Positions 33,836 to 45,500 of a stretch of 64,000 nucleotides of DNA are shown here, in pieces. The position numbers and the translations under genes are program-made. Every line of letters begins with the position of its first letter. The stretch's first letter is position 1. This DNA is from Bactrocera neohumeralis (Eukaryota; Arthropoda; Insecta; Diptera; Tephritidae), in NCBI RefSeq assembly GCF_024586455.1, contig NW_026089623.1, positions 7,288,204-7,352,203 of the forward strand, in the 5' to 3' direction. Under the pieces are notes generated by a model that saw nothing but the letters and a program-made list of their open reading frames with translations, was not told the origin of the DNA and did no database searches.

Positions 33836-35596
33836 GTTGATTACAAAAAAATATATACATATATTATTGAAAATAGTTGAGTTGTTATAAGCATACGAGT
33901 ATTGCGTGGGAATTTTAAATTAAATTATTTAAGTTGTGATTGGATTTTAAATTCTTACATAAATAGAGGACAATATTAGAGCTTAATTTAAAACAAATAA
34001 TTATTTTTACATTAGTGGCAACTTCAATTAAAGTAATTGGAATCCGTTCCATTACTCTCGCTTCACGCTTGAGAAAATGTTCGAGAATTTGACATTCTCA
34101 AACTGAGGACAAAGGAAAATTTCATATCGAAAATGTTCCTTTTTGTTTGAGAATGCCTTCGTTTTAAATTAAAAAGCATTTGAAAACAAACGTTTGAGAT
34201 TTGAAATTAGGGTTGATTCTCCAACTCATCTCAATTTGAGAATCAACAAAAATGTTCATTAGGAAGTAGACTGTTTTGTAATGTATCCGGAATATTTGTT
34301 ACATGCATCATGGTTTGAAACGTATAATTCTGGTAGTCAATGCACAATGGCAGAGAAAATCGCGCATCACAAATAAAGTTGATGATTTTTCGCATTCACA
34401 TATGTATACAACAATGGCGTAGTCAATCTGAATAGATTTCTTATTAATTTACATATATTAAAGTTTAGGTTAAATTTAAAGATTTTGCCAAAAATAAAGT
34501 TTTGATGGCAAGAATATAATATATTTCCATGAGTATTTGAATGATGTTTAATGAAACTATTTGATTTCAATTTGATCAACTTTATACGCTCCCCAAAACA
34601 GTTTTCTGCAAAAGTAAATTTTGCATTAAAAGTGTTCCATAACTTCAAATTATGCAACGCATCATTTTGCAATGTTGTTTGACGTTGCATACTGACGATG
34701 TACTATAAATACTTTCGAAGTCAACCATATAATGAAATCCATTACGGCCGTTCTCATAACCTGACAGCTACCATAACTGGACAAATTTCATGAACACAAC
34801 TTTTTCAATATTATTTTCATACAAACCCAATTCCTATAACTGGACATGGAAACGTTCCAATGCAGAAAACCCATAGACAAGTTTGCACTGTCGTTCACAT
34901 AAAAGATACATAGATTAACTGACGTTCCCGGACACACAAAATAGTACATTTTATACCGGCACTGTTATCCGGCTATTTTGGCATATCACATTGGCAGCTA
35001 CTACATGTCATTCGATTGAAGTTTGATTAATTTAGAGAGGAACGCTTAAAATAGAAGTAATCATACTGCCACTTATTTTAATGATACCTTCAAAATCTAC
35101 GAAGCCATTCAGGAAGCTTTATTTTCCTATTCAATGGATTTTCGTATATAAGTAAGACTCAAGGCCAACCAATGTCCATATTGTAGTTAAAAATTCGAAA
35201 ACCCCATATTTTACACAAACTTGTGATGAATAAAAACCCACCATCCCTTTTGGAGATTACCTTGAGCTACATTACTGTGAATTGGAAAAAAAAATTCTAC
35301 TAGACCTAGAAAGCACTGAACTAGACTATTGAAAGTATTTTCCAAAAACAGAGAATAGTGATAGTTTGGAGTGTAAAAAGAGATCAGGTAGTTCCCGAAA
35401 GTGAACTGAGGGAACAAAAAGCTTACTGCGGCTGAGAAGCTTAAGCGACCGCTTTAGAAGTGTATTTTCTATAAGAGCGAAGATGCAAAATGTTTCCTAA
35501 ATAGATTTAAGTACGGAAACCATACACTGACGCCCTGCCAAAAAGCCACCTCTTCTTCTTTACTAGATTGATACTGTTTACGCGGTTTTAGCTGAG
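33836..35596. other. No gene recognised
   Basis: Long AT-rich stretch with only short chance ORFs on both strands. I found no repeat shared with the rest of the window. Confidence 0.4.
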
Positions 35597-36300
35597 TTAA
35601 AAATAGTGCGTCAGTCGTTTCTCCTTTTCGCTATTTGACGCCAATTCGAGATACCTAGTGAAGCCAGGTTCTTCTCTACCTGATCTCTCCAACGGTATAT
35701 TCCTCCACCTCCACCGACGGGACTGAATCGAAAACTCCAGAGCTAGAGTGTTCTCTTCCATCCTGTAGTCCGGACCTAGCCAGCGCAGTCGCTGTCTCTT
35801 GATGTCGCCGTATATATCGTACAGCTCATCGTTCCATCGACTGCGGTATTCGGCGTTGCCAATGCGTAACGGACCAGAAATCGTCGACAAAACCTTCCTC
35901 TCGAACACTCTTCAGACCGACTAATCAGATGATGTCATGATGACGGCTCATTATTCCCGTCATCATGACTAAAAGAGCTAGGTCGAGATAGAACTTAATG
36001 TTGCTGTTGTAGCGGCAAAAAATCCGGTTCCGTACCGTTACCGTAGACCCAACTCTCGTTGGAACGGACTTTACTTTACAATTGCCTGCTCAGTCCGAAG
36101 TAGCACTTGTTGGCAAGAGTGATTCTGCGTTGGATTTCAAGGTTGATATTATTGTCGGTGTTGCTATGACTATCAACAGCGACGTGTGAGCCAAGTCGCG
36201 AATGCGATGACTGTTTGCTTGATAACAGGAGATATTTCGTCTTGTTCTCGTTTACAACCAGACCCATATGCTTCGTTTCCTTATCTAGTTCCTTTTCGGG
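35597..36300 (-). pseudogene. Non-LTR retrotransposon RT C-terminal relic, internally rearranged
   Basis: On the minus strand GLVVNENKTKYLLLSSKQSS and NLEIQRRITLANKCYFGLSR (36267-36076) give way to 160 bases of unrelated DNA. ERKVLSTISGPL, RWNDELYDIYGDIKRQRLRW and LGPDYRMEENT (35908-35730) follow. Together they match the region after the YxDD box in a common insect LINE type. A conserved block between the two parts is missing, replaced by a segment that contains a 13-bp hairpin. The clade is not resolved. Confidence 0.65.
35934..35969. repeat. Perfect 13-bp inverted repeat with 10-base loop
   Basis: GTCATGATGACGG at 35934-35946 pairs perfectly with CCGTCATCATGAC at 35957-35969. It lies inside the DNA that replaced part of the LINE. 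Confidence 0.8.
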
Positions 36301-36819
36301 CTGTCGAATGTGGCTTTCAAATCAACTCTCGGTATTTCCAACGGTACCTTCAAATTGCGGCGCCAAAGAAATCCGAATTGTGCCGTACCATTATTTATAT
36401 TTTACCTACTTTCAATCCAAAACTCATTTTTTCTAACACTATGTTCGGACCGACAATGAAAACATGTTTTCGTGGGAAAAACAGGTTTTCTCTGAAAGCT
36501 ACTTGAAAACTTACTTTCCACTAATTATAATCGGTGCCTGCTCACAATAGCCATGCACAATAGTCATTTACAATAAATTGACCGAATCAGCCGTTTATAT
36601 AGCACTACCCTGCAAGAGGGGTAGCTATTAGCAAATGTGTAACCGACTTGTTATTGTTCACTTTTGCATTCGTTAAAATATTTGTTACTTTTGTTCAGAG
36701 TGTGGGAAAAAACTAACACATAGCTATTTGATGTTCAATTGTTATCTCGCTCTAACCAATGGCAAATATCGCATGCCGCCTTGTTCTAACAGAGTACATG
36801 CATTTGTTAGCAAATCTCT
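36301..36819. other. Small repeat pieces, no gene
   Basis: This contains an inverted ~50-base match to about 31987-32035. At about 36540-36600 a stretch (AATAAATTGACCGAATCAGC) matches the MITE interior at 22836-22860. I see no coding sequence. Confidence 0.45.
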
Positions 36820-36825
36820 TCACAG

Positions 36826-37685
36826 TATGTTACGGGTAACAAATTCTTTTGTTAGCGCATAGCTTACCTATGTGTTATGGATAACAAAAAGTATTTGTTA
36901 CCCGAATATCTGTTAGTGTTATTATTTTCGTTATCAGTTTGTTACCTATAACATATAAACATGTTAGCAAGAACAAGCAGTAACAAGATTATCTGTTACC
37001 CATTTGTAACTTCTAGCAAATTCAATTCTTTTAAATAAAATTCAGTTTTTTTTATTATTTCGCTTTATTTAATAATAAAATCAAAATAATCAAATATTTA
37101 CTTAAACTAACAATTTGCCAATTATTATTACATTCGACAGAAAAATAATACAAATTAAGTTTATTTCAGTATAAAAATTATAATTCTAAAAATTCATATT
37201 TATAAAAGTAAAATTAGAAACTTCAACTTAAAACTAATATTTGTACAACTTAAAACTAATATATATAAGTAATAATAAGAAAACTTATATTAATTTTGCC
37301 TTAAGTTTATGCTTTTTTTGCTTAAAACGATTGTGGCTTAAGGCCACAAATTTCCGGAGCTCCCCACAGATAGTGTTTTTATCCTTGTCAGGAGGAAATA
37401 TATCTAAAATGAAACGTTTTAAGTTTAGGCATTCAAATATATATCAGTAAAAAAAACCTGCCAAAAACTAACCCTACGCACTTTAGCTTTAGTAGGGATT
37501 CCTTCTCCTTACGCCCCTCTAAATTGTAGTAGTACATTAGATCGTCAGAAAACATACCACGCAGTATTTGTAATGTAATACTGCGTTATTTACTTTGTCT
37601 GTTAGGGACTTAGGGGTCTCAACCGCATCCAGCTTCTGGATTATATCTGTAAAACATAAATGTATTTTTATTAAGCAAATACTAA
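36826..37685 (-). pseudogene. DUF4806-type gene relic, copy 1 (deleted, cut by Helitron end)
   Basis: Direct repeat of 54913-55990. On the minus strand the 3' exon reads ELRKFVALSHNRFKQKKHKL (about 37360-37300), and an upstream exon holds SDDLMYYYNLEGRKEKESLL. Part of the middle exon between them and the helix before it is deleted relative to copy 2. At 37686 it is interrupted by a Helitron-like 5' terminus; the uninterrupted sequence continues in copy 2. The 3' flank contains two copies of a 20-bp minisatellite unit. Confidence 0.55.
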
Positions 37686-37960
37686 TCTTAATATATAAAA
37701 ATCCAGTGTCCGTGTGTATGTTTCGAATGAACACAAAAATGAGTCAACTGATATTCATGAAAGTTGGCATATACATGTAATTTGGTCCAACTTAGATGGT
37801 AGGATAGCTTACATCTCAATTTATACTCGCAATATTATATTATTGCAAATTATTTGTATTATTGGTTAGCTCAAAAAGATTAAGAGATGGCGCCTTGTTA
37901 AAAATACCAACGTTTTATATAAGCTACAATTTTATCGTCTCCACAATTAATAATTAACAT
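37686..37960 (+). mobile_element. Helitron-like 5' end inserted in the DUF4806 relic
   Basis: The sequence TCTTAATATATAAAAATCC starts exactly where copy 1 stops matching copy 2. The flanking bases are CTAA before it and T after it in the empty site, fitting Helitron insertion between A and T. The following TGTTTCGAATGAAC and ATTCATGAAAGTTGGCATA resemble the region after Helitron 5' termini. The 3' end was not located, so the right limit here is arbitrary. Confidence 0.45.
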
Positions 37961-39262
37961 TTTGTTACTTCTAATTTACAGTTACATAAATACAGCCTCT
38001 ACAAAATCAGAGAACAGTGAAATTCATTTACATTAAATTAAATTAAATTAAAAGTTTATAATTTTCAGCTGTCACAAAAACAACACTGACAACACCGACA
38101 ACACCGAATGCTTACCAAAATTAAATACCAACAGCGAAGTGTTGTATGCGGCAGGTAGTTCACTACAATACCCTATGTGGATGCCATTCGATGGCCACAG
38201 GTGGTGTGTATGCAGGAATAACTATTTCTATTTAGGAGATGCATGTATCCATTTATTTATATCATATTTAATGAAAAACTATTTAATAAAGACCTGGTTT
38301 TGCATAAATAACGTAAGTGTGCCCAATTACGGCCTAATACCTAATCCCGTGCTATTTCGTTTACAAGTTTTTTATTTAAACAAAATAAGTCAATGCTACC
38401 CATCATTCAAAGGACAGTTATTTTAAATTGTCAAAAATGTATTCAACTTTACATTTGAAAAATGTCAAACCATAAATCATTTTATTTCATATTAAATTCA
38501 CATATGTTAGTTGGCTGGAAGCAGTTGCCTATCCGGTGGTGATAATTAACAAGTTTTGTTGTGAAAAGTGCTAAGAGTTGTGTAAAAATTGTTTAAGACT
38601 GATATTATAATAGGGTAAGTGCATATATATATACATATACTAAAATATTTGTACATTATAGCATTTTTTACCGAAATATATGTTTTAATATGAATTTTAT
38701 ATAATAAACTCATAAAAATGTTAAATGCAAAGTTAGAACGGAATTTGGTACATTGAAATTTCACCTGTACCGATCTACGTGCTATGAAACGGAATTAGGA
38801 ACATATATCATATTTCGTTTTACTTTGTTTTGGGGTTGAAAATTGAGTTTTAATATATATTTAAATTCTTAGCTTAAAGTAAACTCAATAAATTGTTTAA
38901 AGATCAATTTCCGTCCTATCGTTTTTTGAGGAAAAAGCTTATTTTTTGCGTATGAAATTTCATAAATGAGCTTAAAATAAGTAAACACAATTCAGAGGCT
39001 TACTTTTTCTAAAGCTATGTTATTGGATTAACAAGACTTTATTTGCGATGATTCTTCATTGGTGGAATTTAAATTAGTTACAAAACAGTTTACATCAAAT
39101 ATTTCGGGAACTCCCTGCTTAATATTTATAAAAACATGTAGCACGAAAATAGGCTTCAGTTTTTAATTTTGTGCCTAATTCCGTTCTATAGGCCGCGGTT
39201 GGGAACGGTGTGTTTCTAATTACGTTTCAATTCATTTTAACAGAAATTTGAGTGCCGCCATC
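37961..39262. other. No gene recognised
   Basis: AT-rich sequence, possibly the body of the Helitron-like insertion. A 95-codon plus-strand ORF at 38139-38426 has no recognisable motif. Around 38740-39190 two similar lines (GAACGGAATTTGG and CTAATTCCGTTC) are loosely inverted and may flank the pogo-like relic. Confidence 0.35.
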
Positions 39263-40222
39263 ATGCCAAAATATACACAGGAATCATTCAATTTAGCTCT
39301 TGAAGCAATAAAAAGCAATCGGATGACATGTTACAAGGCTTCAAAGGTATATCGTGCTCCGAAGCAAACTCTACTGGACAAAATTAAATACAAGTATTCA
39401 AAAGGCTGCCCAGGATCTCCAGCTGTGCTAACGACAGAAGAAGAAAGTTTTATTGTCAAATGGGTTTGTTATCTGGCGGAAATAGGCTTTCCAGTAACAA
39501 AATATCAACTTGTAAACTGCGTTACTAACTTGGTTTGAGAAAAGGTTGCCGGCTGAAAAGCTTAAACTGTTTATTCAGTGCAGCGGAACTTGGAAGGGTG
39601 ATGTTGCCCAGTAGCTCAAGCCATTAACTTCGAAGATATCCCAACAACTGTCAACCATCCACCAAGACCTCAGTTGCCCCCTAGGGAGGCGAATGACAAT
39701 GTAGACGTGGTTAATATTAGTTCGAGAACTCCACCAAAAAGCACAGTTAATGCAATAGAAATAAAAAAATCTGAATTTCCAACGCCTTTCAAAAATGCTC
39801 TTTTCTGGCCAGAGCCCCAACCAGTGAACCGGAACAAAAAATTTGTCAAGAAAAAATTAACCCCAACTGTCGCCACTGCTTCTGAATTCATTGAGTATCA
39901 GCGACGCTTGGATGAAGAAAAAAAGATTAAGAAAGAAAAGATAATTTTAAAAAAGAAAGAAAAGCAAGGTTCAAAGGTGAAAGCAAAACGGAACATTAAT
40001 AATAGTTTTAATCCAGGAGACTATGTTGTAGTAAGGTATGAAGGCGAGAAATTTCCTGAGCAGGTGTTAAAAGTTACTAATGGGAATCCAGAAAAATTTC
40101 AAATCAAAACCATGACAATGAGTGGATCTAACTGGCATTGGCCAGGAAAAGAAGATATTTTACCAATAAATCAAGCAGAATATTGCAGCTGCCGAACTTT
40201 TACCTCTACAAAATACCGTTAG
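39263..40222 (+). pseudogene. pogo-like (jerky/Tigger-type) transposase with DDE core deleted
   Basis: The N-terminal part, MPKYTQESFNLALEAIKSNR, then YKASKVYRAPKQTLLDKI, is a psq-type helix-turn-helix. It is followed by VLTTEEESFIVKWVCYLAEI, the CENP-B-like second domain of pogo-class transposases. After a stop near 39537 the next ORF resembles the C-terminus of the same class: PFKNALFWPEPQP, EFIEYQRRLDEEKKIKKEK, FNPGDYVVVRYEGEKFPEQV and MSGSNWHWPGKEDILP. The catalytic DDE/D core that should lie between is missing, leaving about 140 bases. It would bind DNA but could not transpose. Confidence 0.7.
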
Positions 40223-40890
40223 CTGAAATAATATTTCGATGTGTTTGTATTTTTAAACCAGTACAGTCTTAGCTTGAGTTAGCAGAAAACTATTTGTTGA
40301 AAGATCAAATATAGAAACTTTAATCAACATTTTCTTTCACAAAAATTGTTGCCTCTAATCAAGTGAACCAGACTGTATGTGTATGCCATAGAAACTCTCA
40401 TTTCTTAAAAAAAATTAATTACCTTCATGAAATATGCATTTTCGCATTATTTCGTTATCATTTCCATATGTGTACCAATAGAATTTCTATGGCATACACA
40501 TATGTACATATGTACATATATTATTCCTTTGGCGTAAAGTATAGAGAAGGTGCAGGTTCGATGTCGAACATTTGTTGGAATCAAAGTAAGGAATTCACCT
40601 CACAAGCGCAGAATTCACGCTGTGAAATGTTAACATTTTTAACAGTTCCCCACATACTCAAACATAGAATATAAAGAGAAATAAAAACATATATGTATGT
40701 ATTTGTGGCATATGATGAGATGGCATATATGCCCAAGCAGAGAAGATGAATAGAGATAAATATACATATGTATGCATGCCCATGACTAATTTCGTTTTGC
40801 TTGTTTATATTTAATTCCATTTTTAACAGCGAAAAATTTGTACAAAACACACCTCTCACACAGAGAAAGTAAATATACCTATAGTATGTA
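40223..40890. repeat. Pieces of the CAGAGAAC-type MITE, inverted
   Basis: From about 40549, AGAGAAGGTGCAGGTTCGAT and the following 130 bases match the inner terminus of 42930-42780 in inverse. A patch at about 40430-40520 (CATTTTCGCATTATTTCG) matches 41615-41690. The pieces are out of order and the terminal CAGAGAAC is missing, so this is a rearranged copy. The errantivirus integrated at its right edge. Confidence 0.6.
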
Positions 40891-40894
40891 TGCA
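40891..40894. other. Target-site duplication TGCA (left)
   Basis: TGCA immediately precedes the AGTTAACG start of the 5' LTR and recurs at 50960-50963 right after the 3' LTR. Four-base duplications are the rule for gypsy errantiviruses. Confidence 0.85.
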
Positions 40895-41131
40895 AGTTAA
40901 CGATAGCCTCCGCATAGAAACCTTACCCTAACTGTAAATAAAATTGAATCTTTGCACTTTGCAATTACATTGTGTCATAAATTAGAAATATAATTAACGT
41001 TTTTGATTATTTAAGAATTCGATATGCTTTTTCCGTTCTGACTCCAAAAATCCATTATTATCAAAACAATATCGCTCGCCCTCACAAGAAGGCATAACAA
41101 TAACAATCGTAAAGAAAACAGAACGCTTAAC
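40895..41131 (+). repeat. 5' LTR, left part
   Basis: This matches 50469-50704 of the 3' LTR from AGTTAACGATAGCC to the GCTTAAC at which the MITE inserted. Confidence 0.9.
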
Positions 41132-42930
41132 CAGAGAACATAAAACATAGAGAAGGTGCAAATTGAATTCTGTATGATGTTCGATTGGACGGTTAACAGA
41201 GCTTATAAAATTGCGACACGGAATTTCACCATTCTCGCTGCTATTTAGCAGAATTGAGCATGTGCAATGGCAGAAATATATGTAAAGCGACTGAATTCAT
41301 GCGAGAATGTATAAAGAGAAATGCTTTGAAGAAAAATATGTAAAGTCACACAAAGAATGTAAAGAAGCATTCTCTGAGACACATATGCGTGATCTTGTAT
41401 CATATGAACCATTTTTTTCAGAAAAATTGTAAAAATTTTAGTTTTTTACAAAATCGTAAAAAAAAAATTAGATAAAAAAGAATTAATTTTATTTTTTAAT
41501 TTTTTAATTATTTCAAAAAAGTTACATATATTTATTTCGTCTATTACAAAGCGAAGATGTGTCAAATGAACTTCATTTCTTCAAAGAAAATTGATGACCT
41601 TAATGAAATATGCATATTCGCATTATTTCGTTATCATTTCCATATTTGCACCAATAGAATTTCTATGGCACATGCATATGTACATATATTATTTCTTTGG
41701 CACATTTGTCTGTATGTTTACGAAAGCAAATGCGAGCCATATACATACATATGTACATACATTCATAGTAACAAGTATCGCACGCTTCTTTCGCATCTCC
41801 ATTGTCACGGTCAACCAATGGTCGAAACTTGCGTTTTGTCAAAGAGTCAAGTGCTGAACAAATTGAGCACGACAGACTGCAAGCGACATCTGTCAAAAAC
41901 ACAAGTTCTTATGGACACAGTTATGTATGCGTGCATACATATCGACGCAGATTTTTGCGAGTCACGGAAAAATATTTTAGACAAATATTGTAAATCGACA
42001 ACGGCTATGTCCACTTTTGTCACTTCTTTCTGTGAAGAATCATCAGAAACTTGTTCAATTTATGATTTTTAGCTTTTGCCATCGTCGCAAAAAGACGCTT
42101 GTAGGCGAAGGCATGCTCGGGGAGATGTTACGGCGTCTGTTTTTATGAATGAAGCGAGGTCGCTGGTGGAATTTGCGCCTGCGTTTGTGAATGAAATCGT
42201 TTTTGTTGTAAAATTTACTACATTTGAGCTTCGCCAATTCGGCTGCCATATTGGCTTGCCATGCTTATGCTATTTAGGCAATTGTTGTTTTTGTAGAACA
42301 ATGGTTCAATTTTTGTTGGTGACATATTCATATGTGTACGCATATGTATGTTTGTATGCTTGTGCATTATTTGTTCGGAAGTGTATACAAATATATGTAT
42401 GTACATATACATAAGTATATATGAATGTATGAACATGCAGCTCAATGCGCGCACATGTAATATGTGTATTGATAAGTGATAAAATCATGATTTGAATTTC
42501 TGAATGCGCACATGCGTATACATGCAATCATATGGGCAGATAATAAGATTAGTATGATAGACGATATATTTATGTATATATGCATTGTTGTGATAAATTC
42601 AATTTCTATTACTAAACATATTTATGTCTCTTCATATTCTTAAGTATGTGAGAGAGCTGTATTTGTACACATTTTTCGCTGTTAAAAATGGAATATCATA
42701 GAACTTATTTTTCTTCAATATTCCCTGATTGCGCATACATGCTATGGCATCATAAGCCGTACGTACATATATTATTTCTCTTCATATTCTTTGTTGAATA
42801 TGTGGAGAACTGTTAAAAATGTTAACATTTCACAGCGTGAATTCTGTATTTGTGTGGTGAGATTCCGTGTCGCAAATTTATCAAATGTTCGCTGTCGAAC
42901 CTGCACCTTCTCTATCTTTTAAGTTCTCTG
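41132..42930. mobile_element. CAGAGAAC-type MITE inserted in the 5' LTR (1799 bp)
   Basis: The left end, CAGAGAACATAAAACATAGA, and the reverse complement of the right end, CAGAGAACTTAAAAGATAGA, continue into GAAGGTGCA. They are flanked by a perfect 7-base duplication, GCTTAAC (41125-41131 and 42931-42937). The uninterrupted 3' LTR has a single GCTTAAC, which confirms the empty site. The interior is rich in CATATGTACATATG-like alternating purine-pyrimidine runs. It contains no transposase; ORFs up to 171 codons look like chance. CAG termini and a 7-8 base duplication suggest hAT. Confidence 0.85.
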
Positions 42931-42937
42931 GCTTAAC

Positions 42938-43191
42938 GTTCGCTGGAATTTGCTGTCGCAGCTAAAATTGTAATTAACTCTTTGTTCTGGATTCAATCAA
43001 GCTGATGCTTACACTTCAGCTTTAACTTTAAGTAAATAAAACCAAAATGTATATATATTAGTATTTCTGAAATAAAGAATTGATTTGTATCTTGCAATCC
43101 ACCAGAACCACACGTGTTCTCATTTCATCCGCGCGTTCGCGGATATAAAATATATATATTTTTTAAAATTCCCTCGTTGCGGGAATTAATT
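42938..43191 (+). repeat. 5' LTR, right part
   Basis: This continues the 3' LTR sequence after GCTTAAC (matching 50712-50959) and contains AATAAA (about 43034-43039). It ends TTAATT at the primer-binding site. Confidence 0.9.
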
Positions 43192-43208
43192 GGCGCCCAA
43201 AGTGGAGC
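43191..43208 (+). other. Primer-binding site
   Basis: TGGCGCCCAAAGTGGAGC immediately follows the LTR. The TGGCGCCC start is typical of a tRNA 3'-end complement that primes minus-strand synthesis. Confidence 0.75.
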
Positions 43209-44458
43209 ACGAATTCAAAAGTGCCTAATAAAGAAAAAAGCTAGGTTAAAATTATATGGTTTAGCACGAAGTCAAAAGTGCCTACAAAAAGTGAAGAAAA
43301 GTAAAAAGTGAAGTAAAAATTATATAAAAAATTGTCTTGTAAAGAAATAGTTTAGCACGAAGTCAAAAGTGCCTACAAAAAGTGCAGAAAAGTAAAAAGT
43401 GAAGTAAAAATTATATAAAAAATTGTCTTGTAAAGAAATAGTTTAGCACAAAGTCAAAAGTGCTTACAAAAAGTGAAGAAAAGTAAAAAGTGAAGTAAAA
43501 ATTATATGAAAAATTGTCTTGTGAAGAAATAGTTTAACACGAAGTCAAAAGTGCCTACTAAAGTGAAAAAAAACATAACTACACAAATTTTTGAAAAGCT
43601 ATTTGTACCTACCAAAGATTTAGAAGAATAACAGTGACCAAAAAAGTATAAGTGAAAAACTTTCACCAAAAAATAACTGTGTGAACAAGAACAAGCAACG
43701 AAGTTTGGAAAATTTTTTAATTGATAATTATAATAATTAATTAAAAACACAACTAACCAACAAAACACAAATAGAGAGTGACTTAAATTAGAAAAATACA
43801 AATATTTTGAATCATCAGCAACTTATTAGAAAATTAACAGTGACAAAAAATTGTTAACAGCAGCAGTAAACACATCAGCGGACGTGTCAACAGCAGCAGC
43901 AGCAACCATAAAGGAAGCAACGTCAACACCAGCATCATTTAACGAGAGAGCTAACAAGGGAATATATTTGTAAGTTTAAAATTAGAATATACAATATATT
44001 AAGAAATGGGCAATAGCCCAAGTATTAAATATAAAAAACTTTCGTACTGCAATTTTTGTAAGGGCGAACACGATATTAGGAAATGTCCTAAACTCAAAAA
44101 ATAAAAAAAAAACTAAAGACTATAACTAATGGTTTGTACAACCAATAAATTACATAATTAAAGACTGCGATTCACCACCCAAGGAACCCTCCAGAGAAAT
44201 ATAGAAAGATAATTCAACCAAAAATTTGTTTTAATAAAGACAATAATTAAAGGCTCGACCAGCCATATAACAAAAATATATTGAAACCGCGATTCACCAC
44301 CGCAAGGGGGACCCTCCGGTTTATAATAAAAGCTTAATTCTGCGACTCTGAACTCCAGACCCTCCAGAATAAAAAAGCATCTCTTCCTAGATGGGATAAA
44401 ATAAAAATAACTAACAAAAAAAGAAAAAAAAAAAAACAGAAACTTAAAATCAGACAAA
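43209..44458 (+). repeat. Errantivirus leader with four 91-bp tandem repeats
   Basis: TTTAGCACGAAGTCAAAAGT begins at 43260 and recurs at 43351, 43442 and 43533 (period 91), with an incomplete unit before it at 43203. Each unit contains GCAC...GTGC, which can pair. Downstream is A-rich sequence, with a small ORF at about 44007-44104 encoding CNFCKGEHDIRKC (one CCHC-like knuckle). In Drosophila gypsy the equivalent leader carries the Su(Hw) insulator; here no such consensus is obvious to me. Confidence 0.75.
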
Positions 44459-45500
44459 ATGGCTAACGGTGACGCTTTGACCGCAGACCTCATAACGCGC
44501 CTTATTGCTGACAGCAATATAGCATTACGTGAGGAAGTAGAGCAATTACGCTCACAAATAATAGTCAATACCACTAGTGCAACCGATTTTTTAACACAGA
44601 CGATTGACGATAATATACCCTGTCAGGAATCGTTAGACATAGTTAAATCCGTACCAGAATTTACTGGTAGGATGAATTCATATGTTAGTTGGAGAGAGGC
44701 AGCGCTTAACGCTATGAGCCTATACGTAAGGGGCAGTAGAAAATACTTCGCAGCACTCACCATACTCAGGAATAAAATAACACATGATTTAAATGATGGA
44801 TTAACAAACCATGGAACAGTTCTAAATTTCGATGCAATTCTATCTCGCTTAGACTTTGCATATGCGGACAAACGTCCTATACAAGAATTAAGCATCTTAA
44901 GGCAGGGTGCAATGTCGGTTGTAGAATATTACAACCTCGTCAACAAAAAATTGACACTATTAATAAACAAAACTATCATGACACACGGAAATAACGCAGA
45001 CTTAACTAAAGAACTAAACAAAAAGAATAGGGAACACGCCCTACGAATTTTTATAACAGGATTAAATACCCCACTAAGAGACATAATATTTTCTTTAAAT
45101 CCACAAGATTTACTTAAGGTTTACTCAAAGGAACAACGCTCTCAATAATAATATAAATTATAATTTTCCAAAACCAACTCCTATGGATATAGATCCATCT
45201 GTATCCAGAATTTACAATAGAGATTTTAATATGAGGGGGCAACAAAGCACTAACAATTTTTACCAACAACAAAAAAATAACAATTTTAATCAAAATGTAA
45301 AACCTATGCAAACAAATGCAAACTTCCAGGCCAATAGGGGGCAAAATCAGGAAGCACATGGGGTAAAGCGGCATAGAGAAAGTAATAACAGCTTTCGCCC
45401 GCATGAAAAGAGCCAGAGAATTAATAATATGAACGAGAGCCATTTTTTAGGCGAAGAGGGGACGAACTCCCCTATCTCAAATTACACGACTCAAAATTAA
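44459..45500 (+). pseudogene. Errantivirus gag (frameshifted)
   Basis: The ATG at 44459 opens a 229-codon frame. It has an amphipathic N-terminus and capsid text similar to the minus-strand element's gag, such as VPEFTGRMNSYVSWREAA and RLDFAYADKRPIQELS. A one-base change around 45115-45130 moves the rest to another frame, with an Asn/Gln-rich tail, MDIDPS and KRHRESNN, ending at 45500. No CCHC knuckle is visible in this gag, as is usual for errantiviruses. It would form the particle core. The last codons overlap the pol frame by about 20 bases in the -1 register. Confidence 0.85.

Noticed and set aside
36186..36506. 106-codon plus-strand ORF
   Set aside because: Antisense to the LINE relic and then unrelated DNA; no support.
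41557..42072. 171-codon ORF repeated identically at 52017-52532
   Set aside because: The identity reflects duplication of the whole MITE. Composition is His/Tyr/Ile-rich with no protein motif, and the opposite strand is equally open.
43260..43600. CRISPR-like regular repeats
   Set aside because: The 91-bp units are direct tandem repeats without unique spacers, in a eukaryotic retroviral leader.
44007..44104. Small knuckle ORF in the errantivirus leader as a real gene
   Set aside because: About 30 codons with one CCHC-like motif. It may be a regulatory upstream ORF, but there is too little evidence to call it a gene.
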